A stretch of DNA of 64,000 bases from Rhynchopus euleeides (lineage: Eukaryota > Euglenozoa > Diplonemea > Diplonemida > Diplonemidae), in the NCBI GenBank assembly GCA_963210315.1, contig OY723237.1:2170001-2234000 (forward strand), written 5' to 3'. Both the position numbers and the translations under genes were made by a program. The notes below the pieces were generated by a model. It had not been told where the DNA came from, did no database searches, and saw only the letters and a list, made by a program, of their open reading frames with translations. Below are positions 1 to 12,860 of the stretch, piece after piece. Numbering within the stretch: the stretch's first letter is position 1; every line of letters starts with the position of its first letter.

Positions 1-234
1 CACCCTGCACCTGCACCGCCATCCTATACTGTCCTGCCATCCCTACTGTCCCGCCAGCCTATGCTGTACCGCCAATCCTGTTGTTCGAGCATGCCGCAGT
101 ACACGGCTCTCTCGCCTCTGCCACATGTGGCCAACAGCACAGTGTGTCGGCTTGCGACCTGCACTGCCACCTGCACCTGCGACCTGATGGATTCCAGTGC
201 AGTGAAGACGAAGTCCGTGTGTGCAGCCGCCAAC

Positions 235-401
235 TACACGGTGGACTCCAGCCACCCTAGCGGGAGTCTGGGAGCGGGAGTCTGAGAGGGTGTCTTTTTC
301 TGCAGTATGTACTGGAGACTCCCGCTAGCGGGAGTCCGAGACTCCCGCTAGTTGAGACTCCCGAAAAGGGTTACCCTACCCCCGCTGGAGTCCACCGTGT
401 A
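235..401 (+). mobile_element. Mini TIR element (CACGGTGG family 1), copy 1
   Basis: A 163-bp element (237-399) bounded by TA on both sides. Its ends are perfect inverted repeats, CACGGTGGACTCCAGC on the left and the complement on the right. The interior repeats the word GGGAGTC/GACTCCC in both orientations, so it can fold extensively. It has no coding capacity. A second copy lies at 14321-14521 in the same orientation and also has TA on both sides. The TA pair is read as a 2-bp target duplication. Inference: a MITE moved by a transposase encoded elsewhere. Confidence 0.85.
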
Positions 402-1063
402 TGCGGCACATGACCCTGCCTTCGCCGCATTCATCGCGAGAGAATGTCCGCATGTAATCAAGGTGTCTGGGCTACTGTGGCAAAAAGCTTCGAACGGCCG
501 CTTCTGCACCACTGCGGCCGCCTGTTGGTCCCTCTCGCAGCTCGTTGACGGCGACGATAACGTCCTCGATTTCCTCCTGCGCATCCTTCTTTCGTGAAGT
601 TGCAAATAGGGATACGAAGACGTACGAGGCTGTGATGGAGTTGGAGGGGGACCGCGAGACTGTGCGGAGGATGGGAATCTGCTTCGCGCACCTCGTGTAC
701 CCCTGCATTCTGTTTGTGTCACGGTTCTCGAAGAGCGAGGCCCAGGCAAGTGACACTTGCCAGCTCGGGTTCTCCTCGGAGTTGTTCCGCTTCCTCGCCT
801 GGCGCTTGTGGCAAGCGGAGGCGAATGCAGAGGATGGGTACCTCCAGAGCTGGAGAGATCACCAGGAAGACTGCTTCGGCCAGTCCCTGTGCCTCTCGTT
901 CGAGTCTGCAACGTGCACACTGAAGGGCAGTGTTCCTGAGGAACTGGCGATGACTAGGGAAAATGCATGTACAATTGCTTGCACTGTAAATTTTGACTAT
1001 CCTCCTCGCCGCACAGGTGTCAGAGGAATAGTTGAACGAGGTTGTCCCCACTCTTCTCGCTGA
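402..1063 (+). pseudogene. Possible decayed coding stretch
   Basis: Two overlapping + frames (about 402-597 and 545-1063) give protein-like text. The first contains a Leu/Trp-rich segment (SGLLWQKASNG) and the second a helical, acidic stretch (YEAVMELEGDRETVRRM). A frameshift near 545-597 would be needed to join them. The family is not recognised and a minus-strand reading is also partly open, so even the coding strand is uncertain. The left edge abuts the mini TIR element, which may have truncated it. It could be chance ORFs in GC-rich DNA. Confidence 0.22.
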
Positions 1064-1474
1064 ATCTGGTGTCGCCAAATACTATGGTGCCCACCACGAT
1101 ATTCTTCCTTCTTTGAGGTGTTGACGCTTCCACCACGTGCGAGGAGAGGGAAGATTGGAAAACAATTGTCGGTTGGGGGCTGGTAAACTTAAAAGTCAAG
1201 TGGACAAGGACAACCAGAAAACAATAAGAGGACGGCAGCCACACACACAGAACTGTCCATACGTAACAAATGACCCGTCGCACCTGCCGACTCAACGGCC
1301 CAAGGTTAGCGGCATCGGCCGAAGTCGGACGGTGGGTGGACTTCTCACCAGGTTTCGACCCTCTGCCCCAAGGTGGACAAGGCCGACGCTGAGAAGTTTC
1401 TCCGCACATCCATCCACCGTTTTGCTTCCGGTTGCTACTCCGAGTACAAGAGATACTCCCAGTCCACGGAAGGG

Positions 1475-2083
1475 ATGGCTGCAGAGAGAACAGGCGCACT
1501 GGGACCTGCGGTCCTGGAAGGGGTCTGCGGCAGGATGCGGAGGGTGTTGATGATGAATGGGGGGGTCGCTATCCGGGATGGTGTCCTCCGCGCCAAGCTC
1601 TGTTGCATGCAGCATTGGGTTGATGGCACCTCTCCAGGTGTCACAGAGGCCCAGATCTCTTCTCTGGGGGGAAAGCTGGAGGCGGTGCAGGAGAGGAAGC
1701 TCCGTATTGGCAAGCTGCGACTTGCGGAACTCGAAGTCGCGAGGATCGCAGACAATAACGCATCTGAACGCAAGCGCAAGCGGACTGCCTTGATTGACAG
1801 TATTTGCATTGTATTCCACTGTGATGTGTCGTGGTTAAAGGGGGTGTTGGTGCAGCAAGCCCTGGCACGCGGGATCCTCAACTGCCAGAGTAAAAACAAA
1901 CCCGCTATTCTTGAACTCATTGAGAGTATGGACCGGTGTTTTACTCTGTCGGAACTGAGGGAATATGCGGAGGCGAGGGAACTCGTAGTCCGCCCAGAGT
2001 GGAGTCAGGAAGAGTTACTCGCGAAGCTTCAGGACCACGACACGGAACACATCGAGATTCCAGCGGTTGAAGAAGGAGAGTAG
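1475..2083 (+). CDS. Hypothetical protein, SAP-like C-terminus
   Basis: The ORF gives 202 aa from the first in-frame ATG at 1475. The frame stays open upstream beyond 1373, where TCTGCCCCAAG could be an intron end, so an earlier exon is possible. The protein is charged and mostly helical, with a basic KRKRK cluster in the middle. Near residues 165-195 the pattern FTLSELREYAEARE resembles the helix-extended-loop-helix of SAP-type nucleic-acid-binding domains, followed by an acidic tail. The family is not recognised. Codon use is less GC3-biased than in the clear genes downstream, so it may be a mobile-element gene or a relic. Confidence 0.4.
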   Translation: MAAERTGALGPAVLEGVCGRMRRVLMMNGGVAIRDGVLRAKLCCMQHWVDGTSPGVTEAQISSLGGKLEAVQERKLRIGKLRLAELEVARIADNNASERKRKRTALIDSICIVFHCDVSWLKGVLVQQALARGILNCQSKNKPAILELIESMDRCFTLSELREYAEARELVVRPEWSQEELLAKLQDHDTEHIEIPAVEEGE

Positions 2084-2502
2084 AGCGTAGACGGTCCAGA
2101 GGCTGGAGTAAGCCAGTAGAGCCGTAGAGAGTGCGGGTGCCACAGCCCCAAAACCCCCCACCCCCTCCCCTCACTTCCTGCCTGCAGGTCCCTTTTTGTT
2201 GTAACCCTCAACCAGCAAAGTGCCCCTGAACTGATCTCCCACTCCTCTCCTCCCAGCATTCACAGGCACAACCGCCTGAACCAGACCCGCATTTCACGGG
2301 TGAAGTTTGTCACCTAGACCACAAAAATGACCCCACTACGATCCGCGCGGAGTCCAAAAAGTACAATGGGGGAAGAACATCACGATTCTGGGAGGTCGAA
2401 TTTTTCCACCCAAGAAAATAAGTTTTGACACCCCCCCCCCCCTTTTTCGGTGACCCAAAAAGTACCCAAGAAGTACCCAAATTGGTGCCCCTGACGACCC
2501 CA
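2084..2502. other. Non-coding spacer with satellite fragment
   Basis: No gene is seen. At 2326-2356 lies a short isolated match to the 26-28 kb satellite (CCCACTACGATCCGC followed by GAGTCCAAA). Poly-C and poly-G runs follow at about 2430 and 2530. Confidence 0.6.
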
Positions 2503-3473
2503 TATTGCGTAGTTTGTGCGTAGTGAAAAGGGGGGGGGGGTCTCATTTTTTGATTTACTCAGCCATTCTCTGTCTCTATGCCGGGACCCCAAACTCAAGG
2601 AGTTCTTGCTGTTCCGGGGTCAGTGAGGGTGCAGGCGCTTCAGGTGCTGCAGGTGCTGCAGGTTCTTCAGGTGCTGCAGCGCTGGCAGCCTTCGGTGCGG
2701 GTTTCGACGCAGTCTTTGCAGGTCTCTTTGGGGGTGCCCTTTGGCGCGGTGCCTGCTTCAGCTCGTCGGGTGGAAGCATCAACGCATCATTAAGCGGTGC
2801 CTGCTTCAGCTCCTCCGGGTGGAAGCGTCAACGCATCATTAAGGAAGAAGGAAGCACAGTTGCTACGCTTTTTTGCAGCTGCAGGAAACGACACCATACC
2901 CAACAACAATCCCCAGACCGTCGAGGGAGAGTGGGCGCCTGGATCCCGTGACACAGATCTCTAGTGCCGTTGTGATCCCCTCGGATAACGTCTCCTGGAC
3001 GTTGTCAGCGGAGGTTGCCTGTGTGGCGGTGACCTCCGTATACCCCGCGGGATCCAGTGCCAGTAGCGCCTTCTTCAGCTTTTCGTCGACCCCTCGGCCG
3101 ACGCTCTCCTTGATGTCAAGGGCCACCTTCAGGGTGGCACCTCGCAGCGCCCTGAAGGCTGTGATCGTATCATCATTCACAATCTCGAGGGTGTTCTACG
3201 CGGCTCCTGGAACTCACTTCCTTCTCAGGTGTTTCTGGGCATGGGGCAACCTTGCCCAGGTGTTTCTGGAGTCCCGCCCCACATGTCGTGCGTTCTTTCG
3301 TACGGTGTATAGTGAGTTCTGGCAATAATTTTTTGCTCGGTCAGCGCAGTGCCTCCAGTCCTGTCTCAGTAGCCACACAGAAAGGGGGACCAAAAAAAAC
3401 TGGGGGGGGACCAAAAAGCGAGACCCCCCCCCCCCCCCCAGATTGCGTAGTTTGTGCGTAGTGAAAAAGGGGT
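2503..3473. repeat. Direct-repeat-bounded unit
   Basis: About 32 bp (core ATTGCGTAGTTTGTGCGTAG, then TGAAAA and a G run) occur at about 2504-2536 and again in the same orientation at 3441-3473. They enclose a minus-strand coding relic. The flanks of both copies are runs of C or G. The arrangement could be a segmental duplication or the ends of an element with direct repeats. No target-site duplication can be defined because the flanks are homopolymers. Confidence 0.5.
2576..3192 (-). pseudogene. Decayed minus-strand gene fragment
   Basis: The minus strand from about 3192 down to 2863 reads a helical protein (for example DEKLKKALLALDPAGY). Another minus frame, 2782-2576, reads an Ala/Pro/Lys-rich tail ending in PEQQELLEFGVPA. 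The two are joined by a roughly 50-bp tandem duplication at about 2755-2850 that repeats the codons for DAL-LPP. There is no ATG upstream: the segment starts right after an in-frame TAG. The pieces look like one gene broken by the duplication and frameshifts. The family is not recognised. Confidence 0.35.
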
Positions 3474-3975
3474 AAATCAGGGGCACCACAAATTTGACTT
3501 TTTTTTTGGGCGTCAGCCAGACCAAAAGTGCAGATTGCATCCGAGTTTGGGCACGGCGGTTGAAACTAACAGGAGTGGTTTCGGTTTTTGCAGCAGCTCA
3601 TGGCTTCATCCAGTCGCACGTCCGGGCCGTGATTTTTTCTTTGCGATTTTTTGCTCTTCCTATCTCGACATCGAACCTGGGCCCTTGGTTCTCCCTCGGG
3701 CCCGGGCAAGTCGGGGTGTACAGAAAGCTTGACTCCCACCAAGAATTCCCAACTGCCTCTCTCCGTGTTCTGCACGACAAGAGGTTTGATCCCCTGTTGT
3801 CTTTCTTATTTTTTTTGCGACAAACACTCCGTGCTCACGGAAAGCGTTGATATCTAAAAGGGTTGCAGTGGGAGTAATGTCTTGATCCCCTACACTCCGC
3901 GCCCCAACGTGCAGGTGATCAGAAGGTTGCACAAACATACCGAAAGAAACCCGATAATTCTTTTTTTGTGACCAG
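3474..3975. other. Spacer without recognisable gene
   Basis: Low-information DNA with T runs and short open frames on both strands. None has a domain, a convincing start or a coding signature like that of the genes after 10 kb. Confidence 0.5.
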
Positions 3976-4188
3976 TTACGAGCGACGAATTGTAGCGAAG
4001 TCGCGAAGTAGCGAAGGAAATCGTGCAACTGAAGCGTTATCAGGATCACACCTTCATGCCACTTCACAGGGGCTTCCACAGCCTTTGACACAGGAATGTG
4101 CGCTCAACAACAATTAGCCCGGATCTGCCTTTATTGCAGTTGCTGGGCACAGTGGTTTCTCTTATTGTAGCGAAAGGAGTGCGATTGT
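3976..4188 (+). repeat. Dispersed repeat R-A, copy 1
   Basis: A roughly 200-bp dispersed repeat. It starts with GAGCGACGAA and tandem CGAAG words (GCGAAGTCGCGAAGTAGCGA), continues through CTTCATGCCACTTCACAGGG, and ends near TTGCTGGGCA...GCGAAAGGAGTGCGATT. Related copies lie at 30761-30952 and 43774-43966, a partial copy at about 42466-42545, and an inverted copy at 56520-56691. No coding capacity and no clear terminal inverted repeats; SINE-like in size, but no convincing tRNA-type promoter boxes. Confidence 0.7.
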
Positions 4189-4225
4189 TTTTTTGTTTCC
4201 AACAAGGTACTTGTTGTTAGTTCGG

Positions 4226-4420
4226 CGCAGCCAACTGGGGAAACTTTCTGTGCCTTTAGCTGGATTGTGCGTCCCCACTCACACCACTTCACCAGACTGG
4301 GGGGTGGTGTGCACAAAGAGTGGGGTCTACGTTCCAACAAAACAACTTTTGGCAGCAATTGGTTTGTTGTCTCGTTTTGCTGTCACTTCACGATCCAGCG
4401 GGGGCACAGATAGTTTTCAG
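4226..4420 (+). repeat. Dispersed repeat R-B, copy 1
   Basis: A dispersed repeat with landmarks GCCAACTGGGGAAACTTTCT, CCCACTCACACCACTTCACC, CTTTTGGCAGCAATTGGTTT and TGTCACTTCACGATCCAGCG. Copies lie at 6084-6275, 7551-7685, 9098-9300 and, in fragments, at 13861-13912 and 14235-14305. All are on the + strand within the first 14.3 kb, so the family is locally clustered. Not coding. Confidence 0.75.
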
Positions 4421-6083
<1,663 letters not shown>

Positions 6084-6275
6084 GTCGCCAACTGGGGAAA
6101 CTTTCTGTGCCTTTAGCTGGATCGTGCGGCCCCACTCACACCACTTCACCATACCGGGGAGTGGTGTACACGAAGAATGGGGGGTCTGCGTTCCAACAAA
6201 ACAACTTTCGGCAGCAATTGGTTTGTTGTCTCGTTTTTGCTGTCACTTCACGATCCAGCGCGGGGCACAGATAGT
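6084..6275 (+). repeat. Dispersed repeat R-B, copy 2
   Basis: Close match to the copy at 4226-4420, including GCCAACTGGGGAAACTTTCT and CTTTCGGCAGCAATTGGTTT. The two copies differ by scattered substitutions and small indels. Confidence 0.8.
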
Positions 6276-6565
6276 TTTCTTTGTTGTATTGCTCAAACAA
6301 GCTTGCTTTTCACAGCGAAAGAGTCAGCCGTGACTGGCTGCGATTTGGTAGCGAGGGTCCCCTCAGCCTTTTGTTTTGTACCAGACCCACCTGTGTGTAA
6401 GGTGGGTGCGTGCAATGCAAGCAAGTGAAAGATTCCTGAAGTGTGCCCGTAGTATCTTTACTACAACCTGTCTCAGGTCACGGTAAAAAAGACTGTTGGC
6501 AGCACACGCGTGGACACTCATACACGCACAGGTGCGCACAAACAAACCAAGACAGAAACAAAACA

Positions 6566-6745
6566 AGAAGAAGCTTGTCACAGTGAAAAAATATTTGGGT
6601 GACAAACACAACCCACCTTGCCTTTTTGTTATGACTGTGTGCACATTCACACCAACCTTCACCAGGCAAAACACGTAATCTTTGTTCACCTGGGTTTGGC
6701 GCACAAACAACGCCTGATCTTTTTGGAGACGCCACGTTTGCCCGG
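6566..6745 (+). repeat. Dispersed repeat R-C, copy 1
   Basis: A repeat with landmarks AGAAGCTTGTCACAGTGAAA, CACATTCACACCAACCTTCA and GGTTTGGCGCACAAACAACG. A second copy lies at 51800-51965, just upstream of the ankyrin gene, and a fragment at 44822-44860, just upstream of the membrane-protein gene. Two of three copies sit within 100 bp of a start codon, which could be chance or could mean the repeat supplies gene-start signals. Confidence 0.7.
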
Positions 6746-7550
6746 CATGACACCCAAAGTGTCAAAAAAAATCCGGCTCAAAAAAAATCAAACGCAACAA
6801 CTTTATTTTGCCACCCTCCTGTCCTTCTCTCCCCTGAAGCCCCTTCCTCTCCCTCCCCTCCCCACCCCATCCTCCGGAACAACCAATTCTACATTCTACT
6901 CTTTACCCCTCCATCCTCCACACCCTCCACATCCCCACTGATATCCCTATTGCCTCAGGATGCAACCCCGCACATCGTCTCCACTTCTTTGTTCCCGAAT
7001 ACGGGTGGGGTGAGGTCCGCCACTGCCCCCCACCCGTGTCCGACACCCCTCCCCCAGTGTCCCTTCTCTGCTTCCCCAACCCCCCTATCTCCCCATCCTC
7101 CACATCCCCGCTGCTCTCTATCTCATCTCTATAGTCTCGGATGCAACTCCGCATACGTCACTTCTTTGTTCCCGAGTACGGGCGGGGTGGGCAAAGCCTC
7201 CGCCCGCCCCTGTCCGACACCTCTCCTCCGTATGTTTTATGGTTTCGGACTCATAGCGCATGAAGTCACATCACCACAGCCAGCAACCGAGCAACCAAAG
7301 CGCGGTGCACTGGATCTTCATGCCTGCCAGGTGTCGAAGGGGCAATGCACCTCAACAACAAAAAAATGTTCAAAATCGTTCAACAAATACACCTTTCACA
7401 AATTCTTCTGGTAACACAGTGTACGTCACGGTCTGGTCGTCTTGTACTTCAGGCTGGAGGTCGTCGGTCCGAAAGAAAAAATGAAGAGGCTGCTTGCTAC
7501 TGCACGGTGTTGTGACTTCAGTTTGTTTGTCTGTTTGTTTTGTTCGTTTG
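6746..7550. other. Spacer with a local tandem duplication
   Basis: No gene. A segment of about 90 bp is duplicated at about 6960-7050 and 7140-7235; both contain ACTTCTTTGTTCCCGA followed by TACGGG and a GTCCGACACC-type end, with C-rich DNA between. Confidence 0.5.
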
Positions 7551-7685
7551 GCGTAGCCAACTGGGGGGGGATTTCTGTGGCCTTCAGCTGGGATCTTGCG
7601 ACCCCACCCGCGCCACTTCACCAGAATGGAGGGGTGATGTGCACACACAATGAGTGGGGTCTGCGTTCCAACAAAAGGGAGGTGT
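7551..7685 (+). repeat. Dispersed repeat R-B, copy 3 (partial)
   Basis: Shares GCCAACTGGG, the CCACTTCACCAGA segment and GGGGTCTGCGTTCCAACAAA with the other copies, and lacks the 3' third. Confidence 0.65.
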
Positions 7686-9097
7686 TCTTTGCAGACCAGG
7701 ACCCTTCGAGCAATCCCCGCCGGTTTTCTCATGTTAGAATCACCTGAGATTTTGCCAGGCCCCCTGGGAGGGGAGGGGAGGGTTATCGGAGACTGACATC
7801 CGGACGCCCAGAGCTTCTGGGTGTGGATGGGAGGGTCGACACGCCCTCGCATTGTTAGGTATACACAGCACAAACCAAGGAGGAGCTGGTTGCGGGTTAC
7901 TCTGCACGGCTGTTCTTACAATCCAAAACACAGCGCATCATTGTGTATCGGAGGAAATACGATACTGGTAATGACTGGCGTCATCACCTCTGTCATGTTT
8001 CCCTTTTTTTCAGCACACTTCGATGTGGGCGGAAAAATTCTGTACTTGACAACACAAACACACAACAGCCGGTCGTGATAATTGTGCAGAGGAGTGGAAG
8101 CGGTCCACAAAAAAACCTCTTCGTTCTGGTTTTTATGTTTCCAGAGCGCTAAGTAAGCTATCGAACGACAGAAAGACGCCCAGGACGCGTATTTCATCTA
8201 TGGAGTGGACAGGGCGGCTCTCGGAGATTTCTATTATATTTATTCTTCTGCTTCACGACCCTCCTCAGCAACTACGGCACACCACAGGCCGATCAGATCA
8301 TCTTGGGCACAACCTGCACACTGAGTGGGGGGAGGCCAGCTCTGTACCCTTTCTTTTCTTGGGTACATCTCCACCCTGACAAAAGGCCCCGTTGCTGGTG
8401 GCGGGGTTCATCCAAAAACAAGCTGCCCCCTTCGGGGGCAGTATGACACACGCCCCAAAATGCGCCCATAAGTCGTGGGTGTTTCTGTGCCCTTGTAGCT
8501 TCCAGGCAGTGGAGGCGAGAGGGGGCAGCACCCTGCCCAAACGCAACCAGGGCGCGGGTGCAAGACCTCCCTTAGTCCCTAGCACAATTCCCCCCCGCCA
8601 GGCAGTGGAGGCAGTCGCCAGTGTTCGCTCTGTGCAACTTACACCATGCAAACAAACAAAAAAACACGTCGTATCCCTGGCCCGTCCCTACAAAAAGAAG
8701 CAGGGTGGGCCCCACTACGACGGCGTAGTGCACACCGAGGGGGACGGGTGCGAAGTTAAAAACGTCACCGTGTGGCAAGAACAACCTGAAAAAGTGCCTC
8801 TCAACGGGGGCTGCAGGGGAACACGGCCAAAGTTTGTTCGAAATTGTTCAAACGTTTGCCTTTACTGTATTGCATTGTTGTTTCTCTTGGTGGGCACCCG
8901 CCCCGTCCCTCCCCCGCCACACACCCCAATGCGCCACAGCCTTCATCATGAGTGGGGGGGGGTTTCAGCGCTGTGTCTTGCCTGTCTCTGCTTTGCTACT
9001 CTTGGGGGATTTGTCTGATTCTAGTTTCCCGGCAGCGGCCGGGTTGGCTGATCAGGCCAAATCAGATGGGCTATTCAAACAACGTGTTCTTTACTTT
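7686..9097. other. Spacer without recognisable gene
   Basis: Several open frames of 85-210 codons on both strands have no recognisable domain and biased composition. At 8500-8660 the words GGCAGTGGAGGC and GTTCGCTCTGTGC recur; a related phrase at 9355-9400 (GAGTTCGCTCGGTGCGTCC) suggests a minor dispersed repeat. Confidence 0.45.
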
Positions 9098-9300
9098 CTG
9101 TGCCTTTGGCTGATCCCTGTGATCCCCCCCCCCCCCCCCCCACTCACACCACTTCATCAGACTGGGGAGTGGAGTCTGCCCCCCCCCCCCCCCCAAAAAA
9201 AAAGGAACAAACCGATTTTACCTCTCACCGGAGGGCTGTGTGACACCGACAATCGTTCAAAACAATCTTCGGAAGTTGTTGGTTTGTTGTCTCGTAGACG
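9098..9300 (+). repeat. Dispersed repeat R-B, copy 4 (diverged)
   Basis: Diverged copy with two poly-C expansions. It retains CTCACACCACTTCATCAGAC and TTGGTTTGTTGTCTCG. Confidence 0.6.
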
Positions 9301-10284
9301 AGGCTTGTGCTACGCCTAATAAAGGAGCTGTGGGTGGTTGGGTGTGTGTGTGCGCCACGGAGGCAGCACTAGAGTTCGCTCGGTGCGTCCTACACTAAAC
9401 TAAAAAGATAACCGTGTGCGTGTTTGTGCGCGTCAGCAACGTGGGTGTGTTTCTCTGCTCAGTATTTACCCTTTCCGTCCCTTTCCGCAGATGAACACCC
9501 TCGCTTGCACATACAAACACATTGCATCCACCGTCCCTTTTTCTGTAAGTTTGTTACAGAGCCAAGTTGGTCGGAGTTTCGTTTTTCGGACCAACTCTTG
9601 TTGCATTTGAAAGATTCGTCTCACCCCGTTACCTCCATAACAAGAAGGTGGGGGGGGGGGGGGGCCGGTACAAAGTTGGAAAAAATCTTGAAAAAATTGA
9701 AGTTCAAATAACTTTGCCTGCGTATGCAAAGTGAAAGCTGCTGTAGTGGCTTCCCAGAAGGGTTAACCACCTGATTTTGCCCGAAACCAATCTCCGAAAA
9801 AGTCCAGTTTACCACCACCAAACTCCGCCAAAATCGGGTCAAAATCAGGAGCCGTGGTTGCCAGGTGATTTCTCTTAGCATTGCTTGTTGTCGCGACGCA
9901 GGGTGGTGGGTGTGGCAAATTATACCGCCTGCACACAGCTGCCCTTTGGAACTGGATGAACTCCCCCGCCCCCGTCATCCCCCAACAACCTGACACGTCG
10001 TGACGACCCAGCTCACCACATTTTGTGAGGTCTTACACTTCTCTGCACTTTTGCACCTTCGTACCAAGACAGCGGGAGGGTGGGCGCGCGATGGAGCGCA
10101 CCCCGCGAGCCGGGAGAGTGGGACCCGCGAACACTGAACAACATCATGGCGGAATCAGGCGGCATCCCCACACCCACCCCACCCCACCCCACCCCACCCC
10201 CTACATAGCCCGCTCTCCATGACATGTGCCTCTGCCGTGTTTCGGTTTCACAACACGCAACACCCACCTAGGTGCGTAGGGAGA
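9301..10284. other. Spacer and 5' flank of GlnRS gene
   Basis: No gene. Just before the GlnRS start there are CACCC/CCACC pyrimidine-rich runs (10167-10203), then CCACCTAG and GCGTAG shortly before the ATG. These are possible acceptor sites for a 5'-UTR intron or a spliced leader. Confidence 0.45.
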
Positions 10285-12860
10285 ATGTCAGCGAAAGAGC
10301 TCAACGAGCGGCTGCAGTCGCGACCTTACCTTGGGGGGTACGAGGCTGGGAAGGAGGACGCCGAGATGTTCAGCAAGCTGATCGGCGGTGCCGGCAAGCG
10401 TGCCATGGAGGACTGGGTCGCCCGCATGGCAACCTTCAGCCCCGCCGAGCGCGCCGCCATCGCAAAGACCCCGGCAGCAAAGGCGGCAGCGGCCGCAGCC
10501 ACCGAAGCCCCCAAGGCAAAGCAGGCAAAGACCGAAAAGGCCGCTGCCCCCGCCCAGGCCAACCCCGACCAGAGCGCGGGCCCGCCGAACTTCCTGCGCG
10601 ACCTCATCAAGAAGGATCTCGCTGCAGGGGGCCGCGTGCACTACAGGGCACAGGAGCCCGCCGCCTTCAAGGGGGACACCGTGCGCACCAGGTTCCCCCC
10701 CGAGCCCAATGGCTACCTGCACATCGGGCACGCGAAGAGCATCTGCCTCAACTTCGGGCTGGCGAAGGAGTTCGGGGGCAGGTGCCACCTCCGCTTCGAC
10801 GACACCAACCCTGCCAGCGAGAAGCAGGAATACATCGACGCTATCCAGGAGGATGTGAAGTGGCTGGGCTTCAACTGGGGCGAGCACCGCTACTACGCGT
10901 CGTCCTACTTCCAGAAGCTGTACGACTGGGCGGAGCACATGATCAGCGAGGGCAACGCCTACGTCGACTCGCAGACACCCGACGAGATCCGGAAGAACCG
11001 TGGCAAGGGCGTCATCCCCGGGGAGGACTCCCCGTTCCGCAACCGCACCCCTGAGGAGAACCTCGCGCTCTTCCGCGAGATGAAGGCAGGCAAGCACAAG
11101 GAGGGCACGCATGTGCTGCGTGCGAAGGTGACCCTGGAGGACGGTGTGAGCGGGATGAAGTCGACCAACATGAACCTGCGCGACCCCCTGATGTACCGCA
11201 TCCTCTACCAGGAGCACCCGCACACCGGGCGTGACTGGGTCATCTTCCCGATCTACGACTTCGCGCACGGGCAGGAGGATTACATCGAGGGGATCACGCA
11301 CAGCTTCTGCACCCTGGAGTTTGACTCGCACAGGCCGCTGTATGACTGGTTCATCTCGAAGCTGCCTGTGGACCAGACGCGGCGCCCGGTGCAGACGGAG
11401 TTTGCGCGGCTCAACATCACGGGCACCGTGCTCTCTAAGCGCAAGCTGCTGCTCCTCGTGAAGGAGGGTGTCGTGGACGGGTGGAACGACCCCCGCATGC
11501 CGACCCTCTGCGGCCTGCGGAGGAGGGGCATCCCGGCGGCGGCGATCCGCAACTTCTGCGAGAGGATCGGGGTGACCCGGAACTCGTCTGTGGTGCAGCA
11601 GGAGGCGTTTGACGACGTGGTGCGTGAGGAGCTGGACACGACGTGCCACCGCCGCTTCGCGGCGATCAACCCCATCAAGGTGACCCTGACGGACTTCCCC
11701 GAGGGGAAGTCGGAGGAGTTCGACGTGCCGAACCACCCCAAGAACCCCGATTTCGGGACGCGGAAGATGAAGTTCACCCGCAGCTTCTACATCGACGGGG
11801 GTGACTTCATGGAGAACCCGACTCCCGACTACTACCGCCTGAAACCCGCTGGGGAGGTGATGCTGCGGACCTGCCAGAAGATCGTGAAGGCGGTTGACTT
11901 CAAGAAGGATGAGGCTGGGCGTGTTGTGGAGGTGTTCTGCACGCACGAGGCGGCCGGGACCCGCAAGGTGCCTGGGCACATTGGGTGGATCAGCTGCGAG
12001 GATGCGGTGCATTCGACTGTCAACCTGTACGACACGCTGTTCAACCCCGCAGCTGCCGACGACGAGGCGGAGGGTGACGCGAAGGAGGAGGACGCCCCGA
12101 TCGATGGCGTGGAGGCGGAGGAGAAGGAGGAGACGCACGACGAGAAGCGTGCCAAGATCCTGAAGCTGTTCAACTCCGACTCGCTGGTGCAGCACCCCGC
12201 CGTGGTGGAGGGGTGCCTGGGGAAGGCCAAGGCGGAGGAGCGGTTCCAGTTCGAGCGCCTGGGGTACTTCGTGGTGGACATGAAGAGCGACCCCAGCAAG
12301 CCGACCTTCAACCGCACTATCACCCTGCGTGTGTCTGGGCCGGAGAAGGCGACGAACCGCTCCCGCAAGCAGGAGCAGGAGGAGCAGATGCGTCTGAAGA
12401 AGCAGCTGGAGAATCTGCCGCCCCAGTATGCCTTGCAAGCGCCTGAGTGTTTTGTTGCGGTTCACTATCGGTAAAAATATCGGCAAAAGTTATTTCGGCG
12501 TTTTCCTCACAAAAATACTGCGGGGCACTATTTGGCCTCTGGGCTGCCAGAGAGAGCTCGGCCCGATGGGTTCGGGTGAGAAACAGCGGGGGGTTTCCGC
12601 AGTTTCGGGACACAGGACAGAAGCAGGGTGCCTGTTCGGGTGGGTTTGTTATCATGAGGGTGTTTCTGATGTGTGGAATTCGCCTTCGTCACTTTCACCA
12701 CCACGGCAGGGAGATGTTCAAGGTGCAGACCAACAAGTACTCGAAGTTCGATGACAACGGCGTGCCAACCCACGACAACGAGGGTAAGGAGCTGAGCAAG
12801 GGCGCGCACAAGAAGCTGTGCAAGGAGTGGGAGAAGCAGAAGAAGAAGCTGGGGCTGTGA
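10285..12860 (+). CDS. Glutaminyl-tRNA synthetase, two exons
   Basis: Charges tRNA-Gln with glutamine in the cytosol. Exon 1 is 10285-12425 and exon 2 is 12710-12860, giving 763 aa. The class I signatures are HIGH (H146-H149, in [12 protein letters not shown], the GlnRS rather than GluRS form) and a KMSKS variant (VLSKR, 382-386). Residues 1-65 ([18 protein letters not shown]) resemble the GST-C-like fold of EF1B-type proteins; an Ala/Lys-rich linker follows, then the catalytic and anticodon-binding domains. Exon 2 adds [17 protein letters not shown] and [12 protein letters not shown], a basic tail like the C-terminus of eukaryotic CysRS. Splicing is inferred: unspliced, the frame stops at 12474 inside the intron. 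ATG 10285 is preferred over the in-frame ATG at 10219 because the latter lies upstream of the likely acceptor AGs. Confidence 0.93.
12426..12709 (+). other. Intron of GlnRS gene (284 bp)
   Basis: Donor GTATGC after CCCCA; acceptor CCACCACGGCAG before GAGATG. Joining gives a CAG codon across the junction and restores the conserved tail. Confidence 0.88.

Noticed and set aside
10288..12486. 732-codon minus-strand frame opposite GlnRS
   Set aside because: It is an antisense shadow of a GC3-rich gene; the + strand carries the class I synthetase motifs.
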